From Mangrovitalea sediminis (GTDB taxonomy: Bacteria; Pseudomonadota; Gammaproteobacteria; Pseudomonadales; Oleiphilaceae): a stretch of 64,000 nt of DNA. The notes under the pieces were generated by a model. That model did not search any database, was not told the DNA's origin, and worked only from the letters and a program-made list of their open reading frames with translations. The translations under genes and the position numbers were made by a program. Below, piece after piece: positions 36,785 to 47,283 of the stretch (the stretch's first letter is position 1; each line of letters opens with the position of its first letter). The DNA lies in contig NZ_NTLB01000001.1 in assembly GCF_002514725.1 (NCBI RefSeq), positions 186,001 to 250,000 on the forward strand, in the 5' to 3' direction.

Positions 36785-38098
36785 TCACAGCTCCCTCAGA
36801 GCCGTCGTGACTGGAATCCGCGCCGCCCGGAGTGCCGGGAACAGGCCACCGACAAAGCCGATCGCCAGCGCCCACTGCACGCCCCTCAGTAACAGTGACG
36901 GCCCGACCTGGAACTGGAAGACGACCTGGCTGAAATTAGAGCCCAACGTGGACACCGTATAACCGTTGAACACCGCATACGCGACCAGGGCGCCAAGCAG
37001 GCCACCCGCCAGCGCCAGCAGCAGCGTCTCCAACAGAACCGAAACCAGTACAGGCCCACCGGTAAAGCCCAGGGCCCGGAGCGTGGCGATTTCCCGCGCC
37101 CGCGCCGAAATGGCGGCATACATCGTATTGAGCGCACCGAAAACGGCACCGATGGCCATGATGATGGCGACGCCGGTTCCGAGAATGCGGATCACCCGGG
37201 TCAGGCGCTCGGACTGCCTATTGTAGTAATCCCGTGTGGTGCTGACATCCACCCGCAAACGGGGATCGGCGGCGACGGCGGCCTTGAATCGGTCAAACGC
37301 ATCAGGCCCGGTCAGGCGGGCGGTCACCGACTGGAAACCGGAGCGCCGGTAGGCAGCGGCCACCGATTCGGCATCGCCCCAGAGTTCCGAATTGTGGGCA
37401 TCGCCCGAGTCGAAGATACCGACCACCTTCCAGCGCTGGTTATTGAGACGAACCGTCGAACCGATACCCAGCCCGGCGAATTGCGCTTCGGCACCTTTGC
37501 CGACGTCCAGTTCACGCAATCCCGGCCGAAAGTGCCGACCGGCAATCAGCTGTGCATTGGGCCGAAGCTGCCAGACTTCAGGCCCCACACCCCGCACCTC
37601 CACATTGGCGTCGCTACCGGTCGAGCGCTTCGGCAGGTTCGCCACCACAACCACTTCCGCAGACACAATGGGCGTGTTGTCGGCGTCCCGCAAAACGCCC
37701 GGCATCTGGGCCAGCAAACGGGTCGTGGCACGATCCAGTCCCGAGGACAGTTCCGCATTGGCACCGGCCCGCAGCACGATGGCGGTGTCGCTACGCCCGG
37801 CATCCCGCAGCGTCGCCTGAAAGCCCTCCGCCATGGCCAATAACGCAACCAGCACGCCGACCACCCCGGCAATCCCGACCACTATTACCGAGGTGGCGCC
37901 CAGTCGCTGCGGCAGCGTCAGCAGACTGGTCCAGGTAATCGCTATCGTCTGGTGCCCTGAACGGGTTCCGACCAGCCATCCCGAGAGGACCACCGCCAGT
38001 ACCAGAAACAGCCAGGGAAACCGCATCCAGGCTGCCAGTACGATTAATACCAGCAACAACAGCCCCAGGCCCCGTAATATGCTGAATAGCAACGACAT
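36785..38098 (-). CDS. ABC transporter permease, MacB/FtsX type (second permease)
   Basis: A permease of about 437 residues. Two N-terminal hydrophobic segments and a third near residue 75 precede a periplasmic MacB-like domain (about 100-290), and three C-terminal helices follow with the FtsX core (GAVFGALNTMYAAISARAREIATLRALGF). The extra N-terminal hydrophobic pair is longer than in a standard FtsX protein. It is the last gene of a four-gene set with an adaptor, ATPase and another permease, 4 bases after the latter. Exported substrate unknown. Confidence 0.87.
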   Translation of the reverse strand: MSLLFSILRGLGLLLLVLIVLAAWMRFPWLFLVLAVVLSGWLVGTRSGHQTIAITWTSLLTLPQRLGATSVIVVGIAGVVGVLVALLAMAEGFQATLRDAGRSDTAIVLRAGANAELSSGLDRATTRLLAQMPGVLRDADNTPIVSAEVVVVANLPKRSTGSDANVEVRGVGPEVWQLRPNAQLIAGRHFRPGLRELDVGKGAEAQFAGLGIGSTVRLNNQRWKVVGIFDSGDAHNSELWGDAESVAAAYRRSGFQSVTARLTGPDAFDRFKAAVAADPRLRVDVSTTRDYYNRQSERLTRVIRILGTGVAIIMAIGAVFGALNTMYAAISARAREIATLRALGFTGGPVLVSVLLETLLLALAGGLLGALVAYAVFNGYTVSTLGSNFSQVVFQFQVGPSLLLRGVQWALAIGFVGGLFPALRAARIPVTTALREL

Positions 38099-38102
38099 CA
38101 CC

Positions 38103-39263
38103 CTAGCGCCCCGCCAGTGCATCGACGATCTTCAGGCGCATGGCCCGCCAGGCTGGCGGCAGCCCCACCAGTATGCCGATCAGCAACATCAGCAATAGCC
38201 CCAGCAACCAGGTGCGATCCGTCATGGGCAGGTCGAACTGACCGCCGCTGGCCGCCGCAATCACCGGCAGGATCGTCCGCGCCGCGACCAGTCCACCGGC
38301 ACCACCGATCAACAGCACCAACACCGACTCCGCCAGGACAATACGCAAGACTGCGCCGTTGCTGAACCCGAGCGTCTTCATGACGGCCAGCTCCGGAATG
38401 CGGTCGCGGAAGGCCTGCGCCATGGTATTGCCCGTCAACAGCACCAGGGTGAAGAAGACCGCCCCCATGATCGCCGACACGATCAGGCCGATGTCGCCGA
38501 TCTGTTTGGCGAACGATAACTGAAACTGACGCTCGCTTTCGGTTTTGGTTTCGTTCGACGAATTGGCGAACAGGTGATCGATGGTCTGGGCCATCTGGTC
38601 GGCATGTGCCGGATCGGCAATCTTGACGATATACCACCCCACCGTGCCCTGCCCAAATTGACGAGCCTCGTCGAAATAGTCGTAGTGAAAGAACATCTGC
38701 TGCTCCAGGCCGCGCAACTCGGGCTGGGCCGTGTGGTAGATGCCGACGAGGTCGAAGGTCCAAAGGTTGCTGCCGTCCTTCTTGGGAAAGATGGTCGCCT
38801 TGAGCGGGATCTTATCGCCGATCTTCCAGCCGAAACGGTCAGCCAGGGTCTGCCCGACGATAGCGCCGGTGCGCGTTTTCAGGAAGGCGGCTTTCTGCGC
38901 GGCCGGCATCACCAGCTCAGGATGGGTATCGAGAAAGCTTTTGGCGCTGACGGCCATATTCGCGAAAAAATTCTTGGGGTCCTGATAGACGCCGCCGAAC
39001 CAATTGGCGTAGGCCACTTCCTTCACCCCCGGCAAGAGGCGAATACGATTGTAATCGGCATAGGGCAAAGGCTGGATGATGGAGAAGCGGGACGCGACAA
39101 TCAGGCGATCGATGCCGGCGACATTATCCGGTGCGTTGAAGGCCACCCTGACGGCATCGAGCAGTCCGAACAGGGCGAAGGCAGCCACCACGGACAGCAA
39201 TGTCAGGAGGGTTCGCGTTTTCTTACGCAGCAATCCGGCCAGAATCAGGGGAAAGTATTTCAC
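38103..39263 (-). CDS. ABC transporter permease, MacB/FtsX type (first permease)
   Basis: A 386-residue permease. One N-terminal helix (KTRTLLTLLSVVAAFALFGLL) is followed by a periplasmic MacB-like domain (about 45-260) and three C-terminal helices with the FtsX signature (TMAQAFRDRIPELAVMKTLG). It probably forms a heterodimer with the downstream permease, since both are encoded beside a single ATPase. It lies 8 bases after the ATPase gene. Confidence 0.88.
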   Translation of the reverse strand: MKYFPLILAGLLRKKTRTLLTLLSVVAAFALFGLLDAVRVAFNAPDNVAGIDRLIVASRFSIIQPLPYADYNRIRLLPGVKEVAYANWFGGVYQDPKNFFANMAVSAKSFLDTHPELVMPAAQKAAFLKTRTGAIVGQTLADRFGWKIGDKIPLKATIFPKKDGSNLWTFDLVGIYHTAQPELRGLEQQMFFHYDYFDEARQFGQGTVGWYIVKIADPAHADQMAQTIDHLFANSSNETKTESERQFQLSFAKQIGDIGLIVSAIMGAVFFTLVLLTGNTMAQAFRDRIPELAVMKTLGFSNGAVLRIVLAESVLVLLIGGAGGLVAARTILPVIAAASGGQFDLPMTDRTWLLGLLLMLLIGILVGLPPAWRAMRLKIVDALAGR

Positions 39264-39271
39264 GACACACC

Positions 39272-39958
39272 TCAGGCCGACGCGGTCTCGACCAACGTGC
39301 CTTTATCCAGGTGCAGCACGCGTTTGGCGTACTCTGCCGCCTTGGGATCGTGGGTGACCATGATCATGGTCTTGCCATACTGCCGGTTGAGTTTTTGCAG
39401 CAAGCCCAGCACCTCTTCCGCCGATTGACGGTCCAGGTCTCCCGTCGGCTCGTCACAGACCAGCAAGGTCGGATCGGCCACAATGGCACGGGCAATCGCC
39501 ACCCGTTGCTGCTGACCGCCGGACAGCTCGCCCGGCTTATGGGAAACGCGATCCGCCAATCCCACCAGCTGCAACGCAATCCCGGCATTACGCCGACGCT
39601 GGGCCGCACTCAGGCGGGTCAGCAACAGCGGCAATTCCACGTTCTTCTGCGCCGACAGCATCGGCAGCAGGTTGTAGAACTGGAAGATATAGCCCACGTG
39701 GGCAGCACGCCAGCGGGCCAGCGCCGTGGCCGAAAGATTATCGATCCGGCGACCAGCCACCGAGAGGGTACCGTCCGTAGGCGTATCGATACCGGCTATC
39801 ATATTGAGCAAGGTGGTTTTGCCGGAACCGGACGGTCCCATCAAGGCAAGGAAATCGCCTTCCTCGATATCCAGGTCGACGTGGTGCAGCACCTCCACCT
39901 TCTGTGCACCGCGTTCATACACCTTGCTGACGCCACGGATTTCCACCAAAGCCGTCAT
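39272..39958 (-). CDS. ABC transporter ATPase, LolD/MacB type
   Basis: A 228-residue ATPase with Walker A GPSGSGKTTLLNM (about residues 40-52), signature LSGGQQQRVAIARAI near 140, Walker B LLVCDEPTGDLD near 165 and the H-loop MVTHDPKAAEYA. The family handles mechanotransmission exporters for lipoproteins, antibiotics or peptides. Its start overlaps the adaptor gene stop by 4 bases. It is the only ATPase of the cluster. Confidence 0.93.
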   Translation of the reverse strand: MTALVEIRGVSKVYERGAQKVEVLHHVDLDIEEGDFLALMGPSGSGKTTLLNMIAGIDTPTDGTLSVAGRRIDNLSATALARWRAAHVGYIFQFYNLLPMLSAQKNVELPLLLTRLSAAQRRRNAGIALQLVGLADRVSHKPGELSGGQQQRVAIARAIVADPTLLVCDEPTGDLDRQSAEEVLGLLQKLNRQYGKTMIMVTHDPKAAEYAKRVLHLDKGTLVETASA

Positions 39959-41184
39959 GGGGTCGCGGTCTCCGCCTTGACCCGCGTCCCGTCACCCAAC
40001 TGGACAGGAGGATCACGCACGATACGGTCGCCGACCGCCAGCCCCTGACTGATCAGGCGCAAATCCCCATAACTTTGCCCGGCGGTAACCGGTAGCCGGT
40101 GGGCTACGCCATCCTGCACGCGGAAGACGACATTACGACCGTCACGCTCCACCACCGCACTGCTCGGGACCAGAACGCCCTTGATCGGCCGCGCCTTCTG
40201 ATCGGCCTTATCTTCAAAGAAGGAAACCCGCACGCCCATATCCGGCACGATACGCGGGTCCTTCACCTGGAAGCCGATGCGAACCCGTACCGTGGCCTTG
40301 CTGCGATCAGCCGCGGGAATGATGGCGATAACCTGAGCAGGAATCTTCCAGTCCGGATAGGCATCGAGCACCGCTGTCACCGGCTGCCCCGGCTTGACCC
40401 GGTTAATGTAGGACTCGTTGACATCCACCTCGATTTCCAGCGAGTCCATGTCGACGATGGTGCCGATCCCGGTCCGCGTATAACCGCCCCCGGCGGAGAT
40501 GGGTGACACGATTTCGCCGGGCTGTGCGGCCTTGGCGATGATCACGCCGGAAAACGGTGCGCGAATGATGGTGTTATCGACATTGACCTGAGCGACATTG
40601 ACCTGGGCCTGCGCCACCAGGATCTGTTTACGCTGAGCGGCCATCTGCGCCTGCAGGGTGAGCATGCGGGTGCGGGCGTCTTCCAGCGTCTGCTCCGACG
40701 ACAGCCCCTTGGTATTGAGTGACTGCTGCCGGCTGAGATCCCGCCGGGCCTGGTCCAGTTGCGTCTGCAACTCCCCCAACTGAGACTGCGCCGCACCCAA
40801 CTGAGCCTGCGCCAGCCGTAGCTGAGCCTTCTCGTCCGCCCCCTCCAGGCGGGCCAGCACCTGCCCGGCCTTGACCCGGTCCCCCTCTTCGATCAGGACT
40901 TCGGACAGCTTACCGGTGATTTTGGACGACACCGTCGCCTCAAGGCGCGCCGTCACATAGCCGGTGGCATCCAGTACCGGCACCTGATTGTCCGCCCGGG
41001 GCGGCGGCTCGACCGTCGCCAGCCGCACCGGCAAGGCACGCCCCTGCAACGCAAAAAACACGGCGCCGACGCCAACCGCAACGACAAGCAGGAGTATGGC
41101 CAGCCAGCGCCACGGGCGTCGGGTACCACCTTCGCGCTGGCCGGGATCGATTCGAAGCTGGGAAAGGAGATCGTCGTCGCTCAT
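39955..41184 (-). CDS. HlyD/MacA-family periplasmic adaptor
   Basis: A 409-residue membrane fusion protein. One membrane segment lies near residues 25-45, then a lipoyl domain (EATVSSKITGKLSEVLIEEG ... KAGQVLARLEG), a coiled-coil hairpin (about 115-195) and beta-barrel and membrane-proximal domains. It is the first gene of the ABC exporter set. Together the four genes suggest a MacAB-like export system with separate ATPase and two permeases. Confidence 0.91.
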   Translation of the reverse strand: MSDDDLLSQLRIDPGQREGGTRRPWRWLAILLLVVAVGVGAVFFALQGRALPVRLATVEPPPRADNQVPVLDATGYVTARLEATVSSKITGKLSEVLIEEGDRVKAGQVLARLEGADEKAQLRLAQAQLGAAQSQLGELQTQLDQARRDLSRQQSLNTKGLSSEQTLEDARTRMLTLQAQMAAQRKQILVAQAQVNVAQVNVDNTIIRAPFSGVIIAKAAQPGEIVSPISAGGGYTRTGIGTIVDMDSLEIEVDVNESYINRVKPGQPVTAVLDAYPDWKIPAQVIAIIPAADRSKATVRVRIGFQVKDPRIVPDMGVRVSFFEDKADQKARPIKGVLVPSSAVVERDGRNVVFRVQDGVAHRLPVTAGQSYGDLRLISQGLAVGDRIVRDPPVQLGDGTRVKAETATP

Positions 41185-41692
41185 GGTGTTTTTTTAGGTG
41201 ATAGGTGCGGGGAAATGAACCCAAAGTTGGTGCGTAGTATACGGCGAGATGACTGACAGGCACAGGCACTGCCATGCCGGGGTTAACAGCCAGGGAAAGA
41301 AGCCATCTCTCGGATTTGTCGCTTCAATTGGGACGGGAGTGTCCCCACGCCTTCCACAGATACCGGATCCCCTCACGAATCGACCTTCTCGCAGGCGCCA
41401 TGGTTCAGTTTGCGGAGAGGGTTGTGGTGGCCAGTGAGATGGAGGGATCTCCTTCTGATTAGCGTGCTTACGATTCACTTACGTTCGAGTTGCATACTCG
41501 GAAAGATAATGACGCCTTGGCACGCCCCTGCGGCAGACCTCGCCACCCCGACCCAGGAATGCTTCGTCCACAACGAAAAAGGCCGGTGTTTCCACCGGCC
41601 TTTCATTTTTCATATATTCATCGACAAAGCCATACGACACAGATCTACCCGCACAGCCCTCCCGATCACCCGTCCATGAGGACGCGACAGGC
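41185..41692. other. 508-base intergenic region with no supported gene
   Basis: The part at 41185-41260 is the upstream region of the adaptor gene. Short open frames at 41249-41478 and 41410-41729 lack ribosome binding sites and family likeness and are not called. The part at 41576-41600 is the fba terminator. Confidence 0.6.
41576..41600 (-). terminator. rho-independent terminator of the tkt-epd-pgk-fba operon
   Basis: The 8-bp GC-rich stem GGCCGGTG/CACCGGCC with a 4-base loop (41581-41600) is followed, reading the minus strand, by TTTTT (complement of 41576-41580). It lies about 92 bases after the fba stop. The plus side has only TTTC then ATTTTT, so it could also work weakly in the other direction. 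Confidence 0.88.
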
Positions 41693-42757
41693 TTATTTCA
41701 CTTTCGGGTCCAGCTCACCCGAGGCATAACGCTCGAACATCGCCTCCAGCGAGATCGGTTTGATCTTGCTGGCGTTGCCGGCGGTGCCGAAGGCTTCGTA
41801 GCGGGCGATACAGATTTCACGCATCGCGGTGACAGTTTCCTTGAGGAATTTGCGCGGGTCGAATTCGGCCGGGTTTTCGGCCAGGAAGCGACGCACAGCC
41901 CCGGTGGATGCCAGGCGCAGGTCGGTGTCGATATTGACCTTGCGCACGCCGTGCTTGATGCCCTCGACGATTTCCTCGACCGGAACACCGTAGGTTTCCG
42001 GGATTTCGCCGCCGAACTGGTTGATCACCTTGAGCCACTCCTGGGGCACCGAGGAAGAGCCGTGCATGACCAGGTGGGTGTCCGGAATCCGTTCGTGGAT
42101 CGCCTTGATACGGTCGATGGCGAGGATGTCGCCAGTAGGCGGACGGGTGAACTTATAGGCGCCGTGGCTGGTGCCGATGGCGATCGCCAGGGCATCGACA
42201 TGGGTCGCCTTGACGAAGTGGGCGGCTTCTTCCGGATCGGTCAGCAACTGGCTGTGGTCCAGAACGCCTTCCGCACCGATACCATCCTCTTCGCCGGCCT
42301 GCCCCGTTTCCAGGGAACCCAGGCAACCAAGCTCGCCTTCCACCGAAACGCCACAGGCATGGGCCATTTCGACGGTGGAGCGGGTGACACGGACGTTGTA
42401 GCCATAGTCCGTCGGCGTCTTGCCGTCTTCACCCAGGGAGCCGTCCATCATCACCGAGCTGAAGCCCAGTTGGATGGAACGCTGGCAGACAGAGGGGCTG
42501 GTGCCGTGATCCTGGTGCATCACCACCGGGATATGCGGAAACTCCTCGACTGCCGCCAGAATCAGGTGGCGCAGGAAGGGAGCACCGGCGTATTTACGGG
42601 CGCCGGCAGACGCCTGGACGATCACCGGGCTATCGGTCTTGTCCGCCGCTTCCATGATGGCGCGCATCTGTTCCAGGTTGTTCACGTTGAATGCCGGCAC
42701 GCCGTAGCCGTACTCGGCGGCATGGTCCAGCATTTGTCGCATTGAAATCAGGGCCAT
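41693..42757 (-). CDS. fba: class II fructose-bisphosphate aldolase
   Basis: Zinc-dependent aldolase interconverting fructose-1,6-bisphosphate with dihydroxyacetone phosphate and glyceraldehyde-3-phosphate. It has 354 residues. Metal ligands and active-site stretches are visible in [47 protein letters not shown] and [13 protein letters not shown]. The sequence matches the proteobacterial CbbA/FbaA-like subgroup, which may also take sedoheptulose-bisphosphate. It is the last gene of the operon. Confidence 0.96.
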   Translation of the reverse strand: MALISMRQMLDHAAEYGYGVPAFNVNNLEQMRAIMEAADKTDSPVIVQASAGARKYAGAPFLRHLILAAVEEFPHIPVVMHQDHGTSPSVCQRSIQLGFSSVMMDGSLGEDGKTPTDYGYNVRVTRSTVEMAHACGVSVEGELGCLGSLETGQAGEEDGIGAEGVLDHSQLLTDPEEAAHFVKATHVDALAIAIGTSHGAYKFTRPPTGDILAIDRIKAIHERIPDTHLVMHGSSSVPQEWLKVINQFGGEIPETYGVPVEEIVEGIKHGVRKVNIDTDLRLASTGAVRRFLAENPAEFDPRKFLKETVTAMREICIARYEAFGTAGNASKIKPISLEAMFERYASGELDPKVK

Positions 42758-42781
42758 GAGGGTCTCCTTTTAAGAATTCAT

Positions 42782-43945
42782 TCAGGCGCTACCGCGCGCT
42801 TCCAGCATCTGTACCGCGGGCAGTACCTTACCCTCGACAAATTCGAGGAAGGCACCGCCACCCGTGGAAATGTAGGAAATCCGGTCTGCAACACCGTATT
42901 TGTCGACAGCGGCCACCGTGTCGCCGCCACCGGCCAGGGAGAAAGCGGAGCTACCCGCAATCGCCTCGGCCAGCGCTTTGGTGCCGTTGCCGAACTGATC
43001 AAACTCGAACACGCCGACCGGACCGTTCCAGAGAATGGTCTTGGCGGACTTGAGCATGTCGGCAAACTGTTGTGCCGTCTGCGGGCCGATATCCAGGATC
43101 ATGTCATCTTCGGCCACATCGTCAATGGATTTTGTCGTGGCTTCAGCATCCTCGGCGAAGGCTTTGGACACAACCACGTCGACCGGCAACGGAATGTTGA
43201 CCTTGGCGGCCACCTCGCGAGCGGTGTCGAGCAGGTCGTGTTCACACAGGGATTTGCCGACCTTGTGCCCCGCCGCCGCCAGGAAGGTATTGGCAATGCC
43301 GCCACCGACGATCAGCTGGTCGCAAATCTGCGACAGTGCATTCAGCACATCCAGTTTGGTCGACACCTTGGAACCGCCGACGATGGCGACAACCGGCTTG
43401 GCCGGGTTATCGAGTGCCTTGCCCAGCGCTTCCAGCTCGGCCGCCAGCAGGGGACCGGCACAGGCGACCGGGGCAAAGCGGCCAACGCCATGCGTCGACG
43501 CCTGCGCGCGGTGCGCCGTGCCGAAGGCGTCCATCACATAGATATCACAGAGCGCAGCATACTGACGCGACAGACTCTCGTCGTCCTTTTTCTCGCCCTT
43601 GTTGAAGCGGACATTTTCAAACAGGACAACTTCACCCTCGGCCACATCGACACCGCCGAGGTAATCCTTGACCAGTCGTACCGGCTTGCCCAGCAATGTG
43701 GACAGGTGTTCCGCCACCGGCTTGAGCGAGGACGCCTCATCGTAGACGCCTTCTTCCGGCCGTCCCAGGTGGGACATCAGCATGACGCGGGCGCCCGCTT
43801 CCATCGCCTGACGGATAGTCGGCAAGGACGCCTGGATACGGGCGTCGCTGGTTACTTTGCCATCCTTCACGGGCACGTTGAGATCCTCGCGGATCAGCAC
43901 GCGCTGGCCGGCCAGGTCGAGATCAGTCATCTTGAGAATTGGCAT
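42782..43945 (-). CDS. pgk: phosphoglycerate kinase
   Basis: Transfers phosphate between 1,3-bisphosphoglycerate and ADP. It has 387 residues, standard length. Recognised by [30 protein letters not shown], the hinge/nucleotide region [16 protein letters not shown] and the C-terminal [16 protein letters not shown]. It lies 24 bases upstream of fba and 69 bases after epd. Confidence 0.97.
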   Translation of the reverse strand: MPILKMTDLDLAGQRVLIREDLNVPVKDGKVTSDARIQASLPTIRQAMEAGARVMLMSHLGRPEEGVYDEASSLKPVAEHLSTLLGKPVRLVKDYLGGVDVAEGEVVLFENVRFNKGEKKDDESLSRQYAALCDIYVMDAFGTAHRAQASTHGVGRFAPVACAGPLLAAELEALGKALDNPAKPVVAIVGGSKVSTKLDVLNALSQICDQLIVGGGIANTFLAAAGHKVGKSLCEHDLLDTAREVAAKVNIPLPVDVVVSKAFAEDAEATTKSIDDVAEDDMILDIGPQTAQQFADMLKSAKTILWNGPVGVFEFDQFGNGTKALAEAIAGSSAFSLAGGGDTVAAVDKYGVADRISYISTGGGAFLEFVEGKVLPAVQMLEARGSA

Positions 43946-44014
43946 CTTCGTATCCTTGAATCACTTATCGAGTTGAATACTTGTCATGCTGGCGGGATGG
44001 GCGGCCGGCAAGGT

Positions 44015-45043
44015 TCAGCCCTTGTCGCCAGCCGCGGTCAACCAGGCATGGCTGACATCCAGCATGCGGTTTGCGAAACCCCACTCGTTGTCGAACCAGC
44101 ACAGGACTTTCACCATGCGTCGCCCGCTCACACGGGTATGACCGCCATCGACAACGACCGAATGGGCGTCGTGATTGAAATCGCTGCTTGCCAACGGCTC
44201 ATCGGTAAAGCCGATGATGCGGCCGAGCGAACCTTTCGAGGCCTGTCGCAGTATGGCGTTGACCTCCTCCACGCTGGTATCCCGTCCAACATTCACCGTC
44301 ATGTCGATAGCCGACACATTGATGGTCGGCACACGCATCGCCACCGAACTGAAACGGCCACTCATTTCCGGCAACAGGCGTTCTATACCGCGGGCCAGGC
44401 CGGTGTCGACCGGCACGATATTGTGCAAGGCGCTGCGGGTGCGCCGCAGGTCGTGGTGGTGATAGGCGTCGATAACGGGTTGGTCGTTCATGGCGGCATG
44501 GATGGTGGTTGTCGTGCCCTGTTCGACCCCCAGGCTTTCATGCAGCAGCTTGATCACCGGCACGATGCAGTTGGTGGTGCAGGAGGCGTTGGAGACGATC
44601 AGGTCATCCGCACTCAGGCTGTCCTCGTTGATACCAAAGACGATGGTGCGATCCACATCGGCTTCCGCCGGCTGCGAGAACAAGAGGCGGCGGGCTCCGG
44701 CTTCCAGATGTACTTCGGCGGTGCGGCGATCGCTGAAGGCGCCCGTACATTCGAGTACCAGGTCGACGTCCAGGTGTTGCCAGGGCAGTTCCCGCGGATC
44801 GCTGCGGCGAAGCACCTGAATCCGGTCGCCATTGACCACCATATGGGTGTCTTCGGTCTCCACCTGGCCGCGGAAGCGACCATGCGTCGTGTCATAGCGG
44901 GTCAGGTAAGCAATGGTGTCGAGGTCGGACAATTCGTTGATCGCCACCACCTGCAGCGACTCCCGGTAGCCGTTCTCGTAAAGCGCCCGCAGCACACTCT
45001 GCCCTATCCGACCGTACCCGTTGATTGCCAGCCTATACGCCAT
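44015..45043 (-). CDS. epd: erythrose-4-phosphate dehydrogenase (GAPDH-like)
   Basis: NAD-dependent dehydrogenase of the GAPDH fold, about 342 residues. INGYGRIGQSVLRAL is at the start and the catalytic cysteine is C155 in SNASCTTNCIVPV. Sequence details such as TTTIHAAMNDQPVIDAYHHH and DLRRTRSALHNIVPVDTGLA match Epd more than glycolytic GapA. Epd makes 4-phosphoerythronate for pyridoxal phosphate, and the tkt-epd-pgk order is classic. It could also have GAPDH activity. The ATG at 45043 fits the family; a GTG 13 codons earlier is possible. Confidence 0.88.
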   Translation of the reverse strand: MAYRLAINGYGRIGQSVLRALYENGYRESLQVVAINELSDLDTIAYLTRYDTTHGRFRGQVETEDTHMVVNGDRIQVLRRSDPRELPWQHLDVDLVLECTGAFSDRRTAEVHLEAGARRLLFSQPAEADVDRTIVFGINEDSLSADDLIVSNASCTTNCIVPVIKLLHESLGVEQGTTTTIHAAMNDQPVIDAYHHHDLRRTRSALHNIVPVDTGLARGIERLLPEMSGRFSSVAMRVPTINVSAIDMTVNVGRDTSVEEVNAILRQASKGSLGRIIGFTDEPLASSDFNHDAHSVVVDGGHTRVSGRRMVKVLCWFDNEWGFANRMLDVSHAWLTAAGDKG

Positions 45044-45135
45044 TTTTGCCACTCGTGAGACCTGCCACCTGTGTTCCGTCACTGAGACCTGCTACCAGAG
45101 CCAGGCAGCGGGCACATAGCGCCCGCCCCAAGCCA

Positions 45136-47136
45136 TCAGTCCGACAGCATGTCTTCAGCCACTGCGACAATGTTATCCACAGTAAACCCGAATTCCTTGA
45201 ACAGCAGACCGGCCGGGGCCGACTCGCCAAAGCTGGACATGCCCACCACGCGGCCATCGAGACCGACATACTTGTACCAGTAATCCTCAATACCGGCTTC
45301 GATGGCAATCCGGTTCGTCACATCCAGCGGCAGGACGTGCTGCCGGTAGTGAGCGCTTTGCGCATCGAACACATCGGTGGACGGCAGCGATACGACGCGG
45401 ACACTGTGCCCCTTCTCACGCAGCACGGCGGCTGACTCCTGGGCCAGGGCCACTTCGGAGCCCGTCGCCATCAGGATCAGGTCCGGCTGGCCGTCGCTGT
45501 CCGACAGGATGTAGCCGCCACGGGCGATCTCCGCCACCTGGGCAGGCGTTCGCGCCTGATGGGGCAGGTTCTGACGGGAGAAGATCAGGGAGGTGGGGCC
45601 ATCCTGACGTTCGATGGCCGCCTTCCAGGCGACAGCCGACTCGACAGTATCGCAGGGACGCCAGAGACTCATATTAGGTGTCAGGCGCAATGCCGCCATC
45701 TGCTCCACCGGCTGGTGGGTGGGGCCGTCTTCGCCGAGGCCGATGGAGTCGTGGGTATAGACGAACAGGGTACGCTGCTTCATCAGCGCCGCCATACGCA
45801 CGGCGTTACGCGCGTATTCCATGAACATCAGGAAGGTGGCGCCGTAGGGGACAAATCCGCCATGCAGTGCGATACCGTTCATGATGGCGCTCATGCCAAA
45901 TTCGCGAACGCCGTAGAACAGGTAGTTGCCGCTGGCATCTCCCGCGCTGACACCTTTGCTGTCTTGCCACAGGGTCAGGTTGGAACCGGCCAGATCGGCA
46001 GAACCGCCCAGCAGTTCAGGCAGCAATGGACCGAAGGCGTTCAGGGTATTTTGGGAAGCCTTGCGGCTGGCGATGGTTTCGCCCTTTTCCTGACAAGCCT
46101 GGATATAGGCCGTCGCCTTCTCGCTGAAATCGGCAGGCAACTCACCGGACAGGCGGCGCTTCAGTTCGGCGGCCAGCTCCGGGTAGGCGTTGGCGTAGGC
46201 GTCGAACGCCACATTCCAGGCTTCCTCGCGCGCCATGCCTTTACTGCCGGCGTTCCAGCCCTGATAGATCTCCTCGGGAATCTCGAACGGCCCATAATTC
46301 CAGCCCAGGTTCTTGCGGGTGGCCTGGATTTCGTCTTCGCCCAGTGCCGCACCGTGACAGCTTTCGGTGCCCTGCTTGTTGGGCGAGCCGAAACCGATGA
46401 TGGTCTTGCAGCAGATCAGCGTGGGTTGATCCGCGTTGAGGCGGGCCGCCTGGATGGCGCGATGGATTTCCTCGCTGTTGTGACCGTCGACATCCGGGAT
46501 CACATGCCAGCCATAGGACTCGAAGCGCTTGGGCGTATCGTCGGTGAACCAGCCCTCGACCTCGCCGTCGATGGAGATGCCATTGTCGTCGTAGAAGAAG
46601 ACCAGCTTGCCCAGCCCCAGGGTGCCGGCCAGGGAGCAGACCTCATGGGAAATCCCCTCCATCATGCAGCCGTCGCCCAGGAAGGCATAGGTGAAGTGGT
46701 CGACGACATTGTGACCGTCACGATTGAACTGTGCGGCCAGCACCTTTTCCGCAATCGCCATGCCCACGGCGTTGGCGATGCCCTGCCCCAGCGGACCGGT
46801 GGTGGTTTCGACGCCCGGCGCATAACCATACTCCGGATGGCCCGGTGTCTTCGAGTGCAACTGACGGAACTGCTTGATGTCCTCAATGGACAGGTCGTAG
46901 CCGGTCAGGTGCAGCAACGAATACAGCAGCATGGAGCCGTGCCCGTTGGAGAGTACAAAGCGGTCGCGGTTGGGCCACTTTGGGTTTGCGGGGTTGTGTT
47001 GGAGGAAATCGTTCCACAGCACCTCCGCGATATCGGCCATACCCATCGGCGCTCCGGGGTGTCCTGAGTTGGCCTTCTGGACAGCGTCCATACTCAAGGC
47101 ACGAATGGCGTTAGCAAGGTCTTTGCGCGAGGGCAT
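45136..47136 (-). CDS. tkt: transketolase
   Basis: Thiamine-diphosphate enzyme of the pentose-phosphate pathway, 666 residues. The N-terminal half has [37 protein letters not shown] and the ThDP motif [13 protein letters not shown]. The middle domain has [19 protein letters not shown]. It supplies erythrose-4-phosphate for Epd and links to the glycolytic genes downstream. It is the first gene of the operon. Confidence 0.97.
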   Translation of the reverse strand: MPSRKDLANAIRALSMDAVQKANSGHPGAPMGMADIAEVLWNDFLQHNPANPKWPNRDRFVLSNGHGSMLLYSLLHLTGYDLSIEDIKQFRQLHSKTPGHPEYGYAPGVETTTGPLGQGIANAVGMAIAEKVLAAQFNRDGHNVVDHFTYAFLGDGCMMEGISHEVCSLAGTLGLGKLVFFYDDNGISIDGEVEGWFTDDTPKRFESYGWHVIPDVDGHNSEEIHRAIQAARLNADQPTLICCKTIIGFGSPNKQGTESCHGAALGEDEIQATRKNLGWNYGPFEIPEEIYQGWNAGSKGMAREEAWNVAFDAYANAYPELAAELKRRLSGELPADFSEKATAYIQACQEKGETIASRKASQNTLNAFGPLLPELLGGSADLAGSNLTLWQDSKGVSAGDASGNYLFYGVREFGMSAIMNGIALHGGFVPYGATFLMFMEYARNAVRMAALMKQRTLFVYTHDSIGLGEDGPTHQPVEQMAALRLTPNMSLWRPCDTVESAVAWKAAIERQDGPTSLIFSRQNLPHQARTPAQVAEIARGGYILSDSDGQPDLILMATGSEVALAQESAAVLREKGHSVRVVSLPSTDVFDAQSAHYRQHVLPLDVTNRIAIEAGIEDYWYKYVGLDGRVVGMSSFGESAPAGLLFKEFGFTVDNIVAVAEDMLSD

Positions 47137-47283
47137 CAGGCAGTCTCCAGCGAATCTATGCGTTTGGCGGCCGGCACAGCGGGCTATTTGGCCGGCGAAC
47201 CGATAAAAAGAAGGGCGCTATTTTCGCCGATTCGGGGGTACGGGGGCAAATAACATCCAGCAAGAAGGGAACAAAGTTTGTAA

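Noticed and set aside
41249-41729. Several short open frames between the adaptor gene and fba
   Set aside because: No ribosome binding sites, no conserved sequence, and one runs through the fba terminator.
43070-45058. A 662-codon plus-strand open frame opposite pgk and epd
   Set aside because: Antisense shadow of two unmistakable enzymes in a GC-rich genome; no ribosome binding site and no family likeness.
45559-47067. A 502-codon plus-strand open frame opposite tkt
   Set aside because: Shadow of transketolase on the other strand, compositionally biased and without a start signal.
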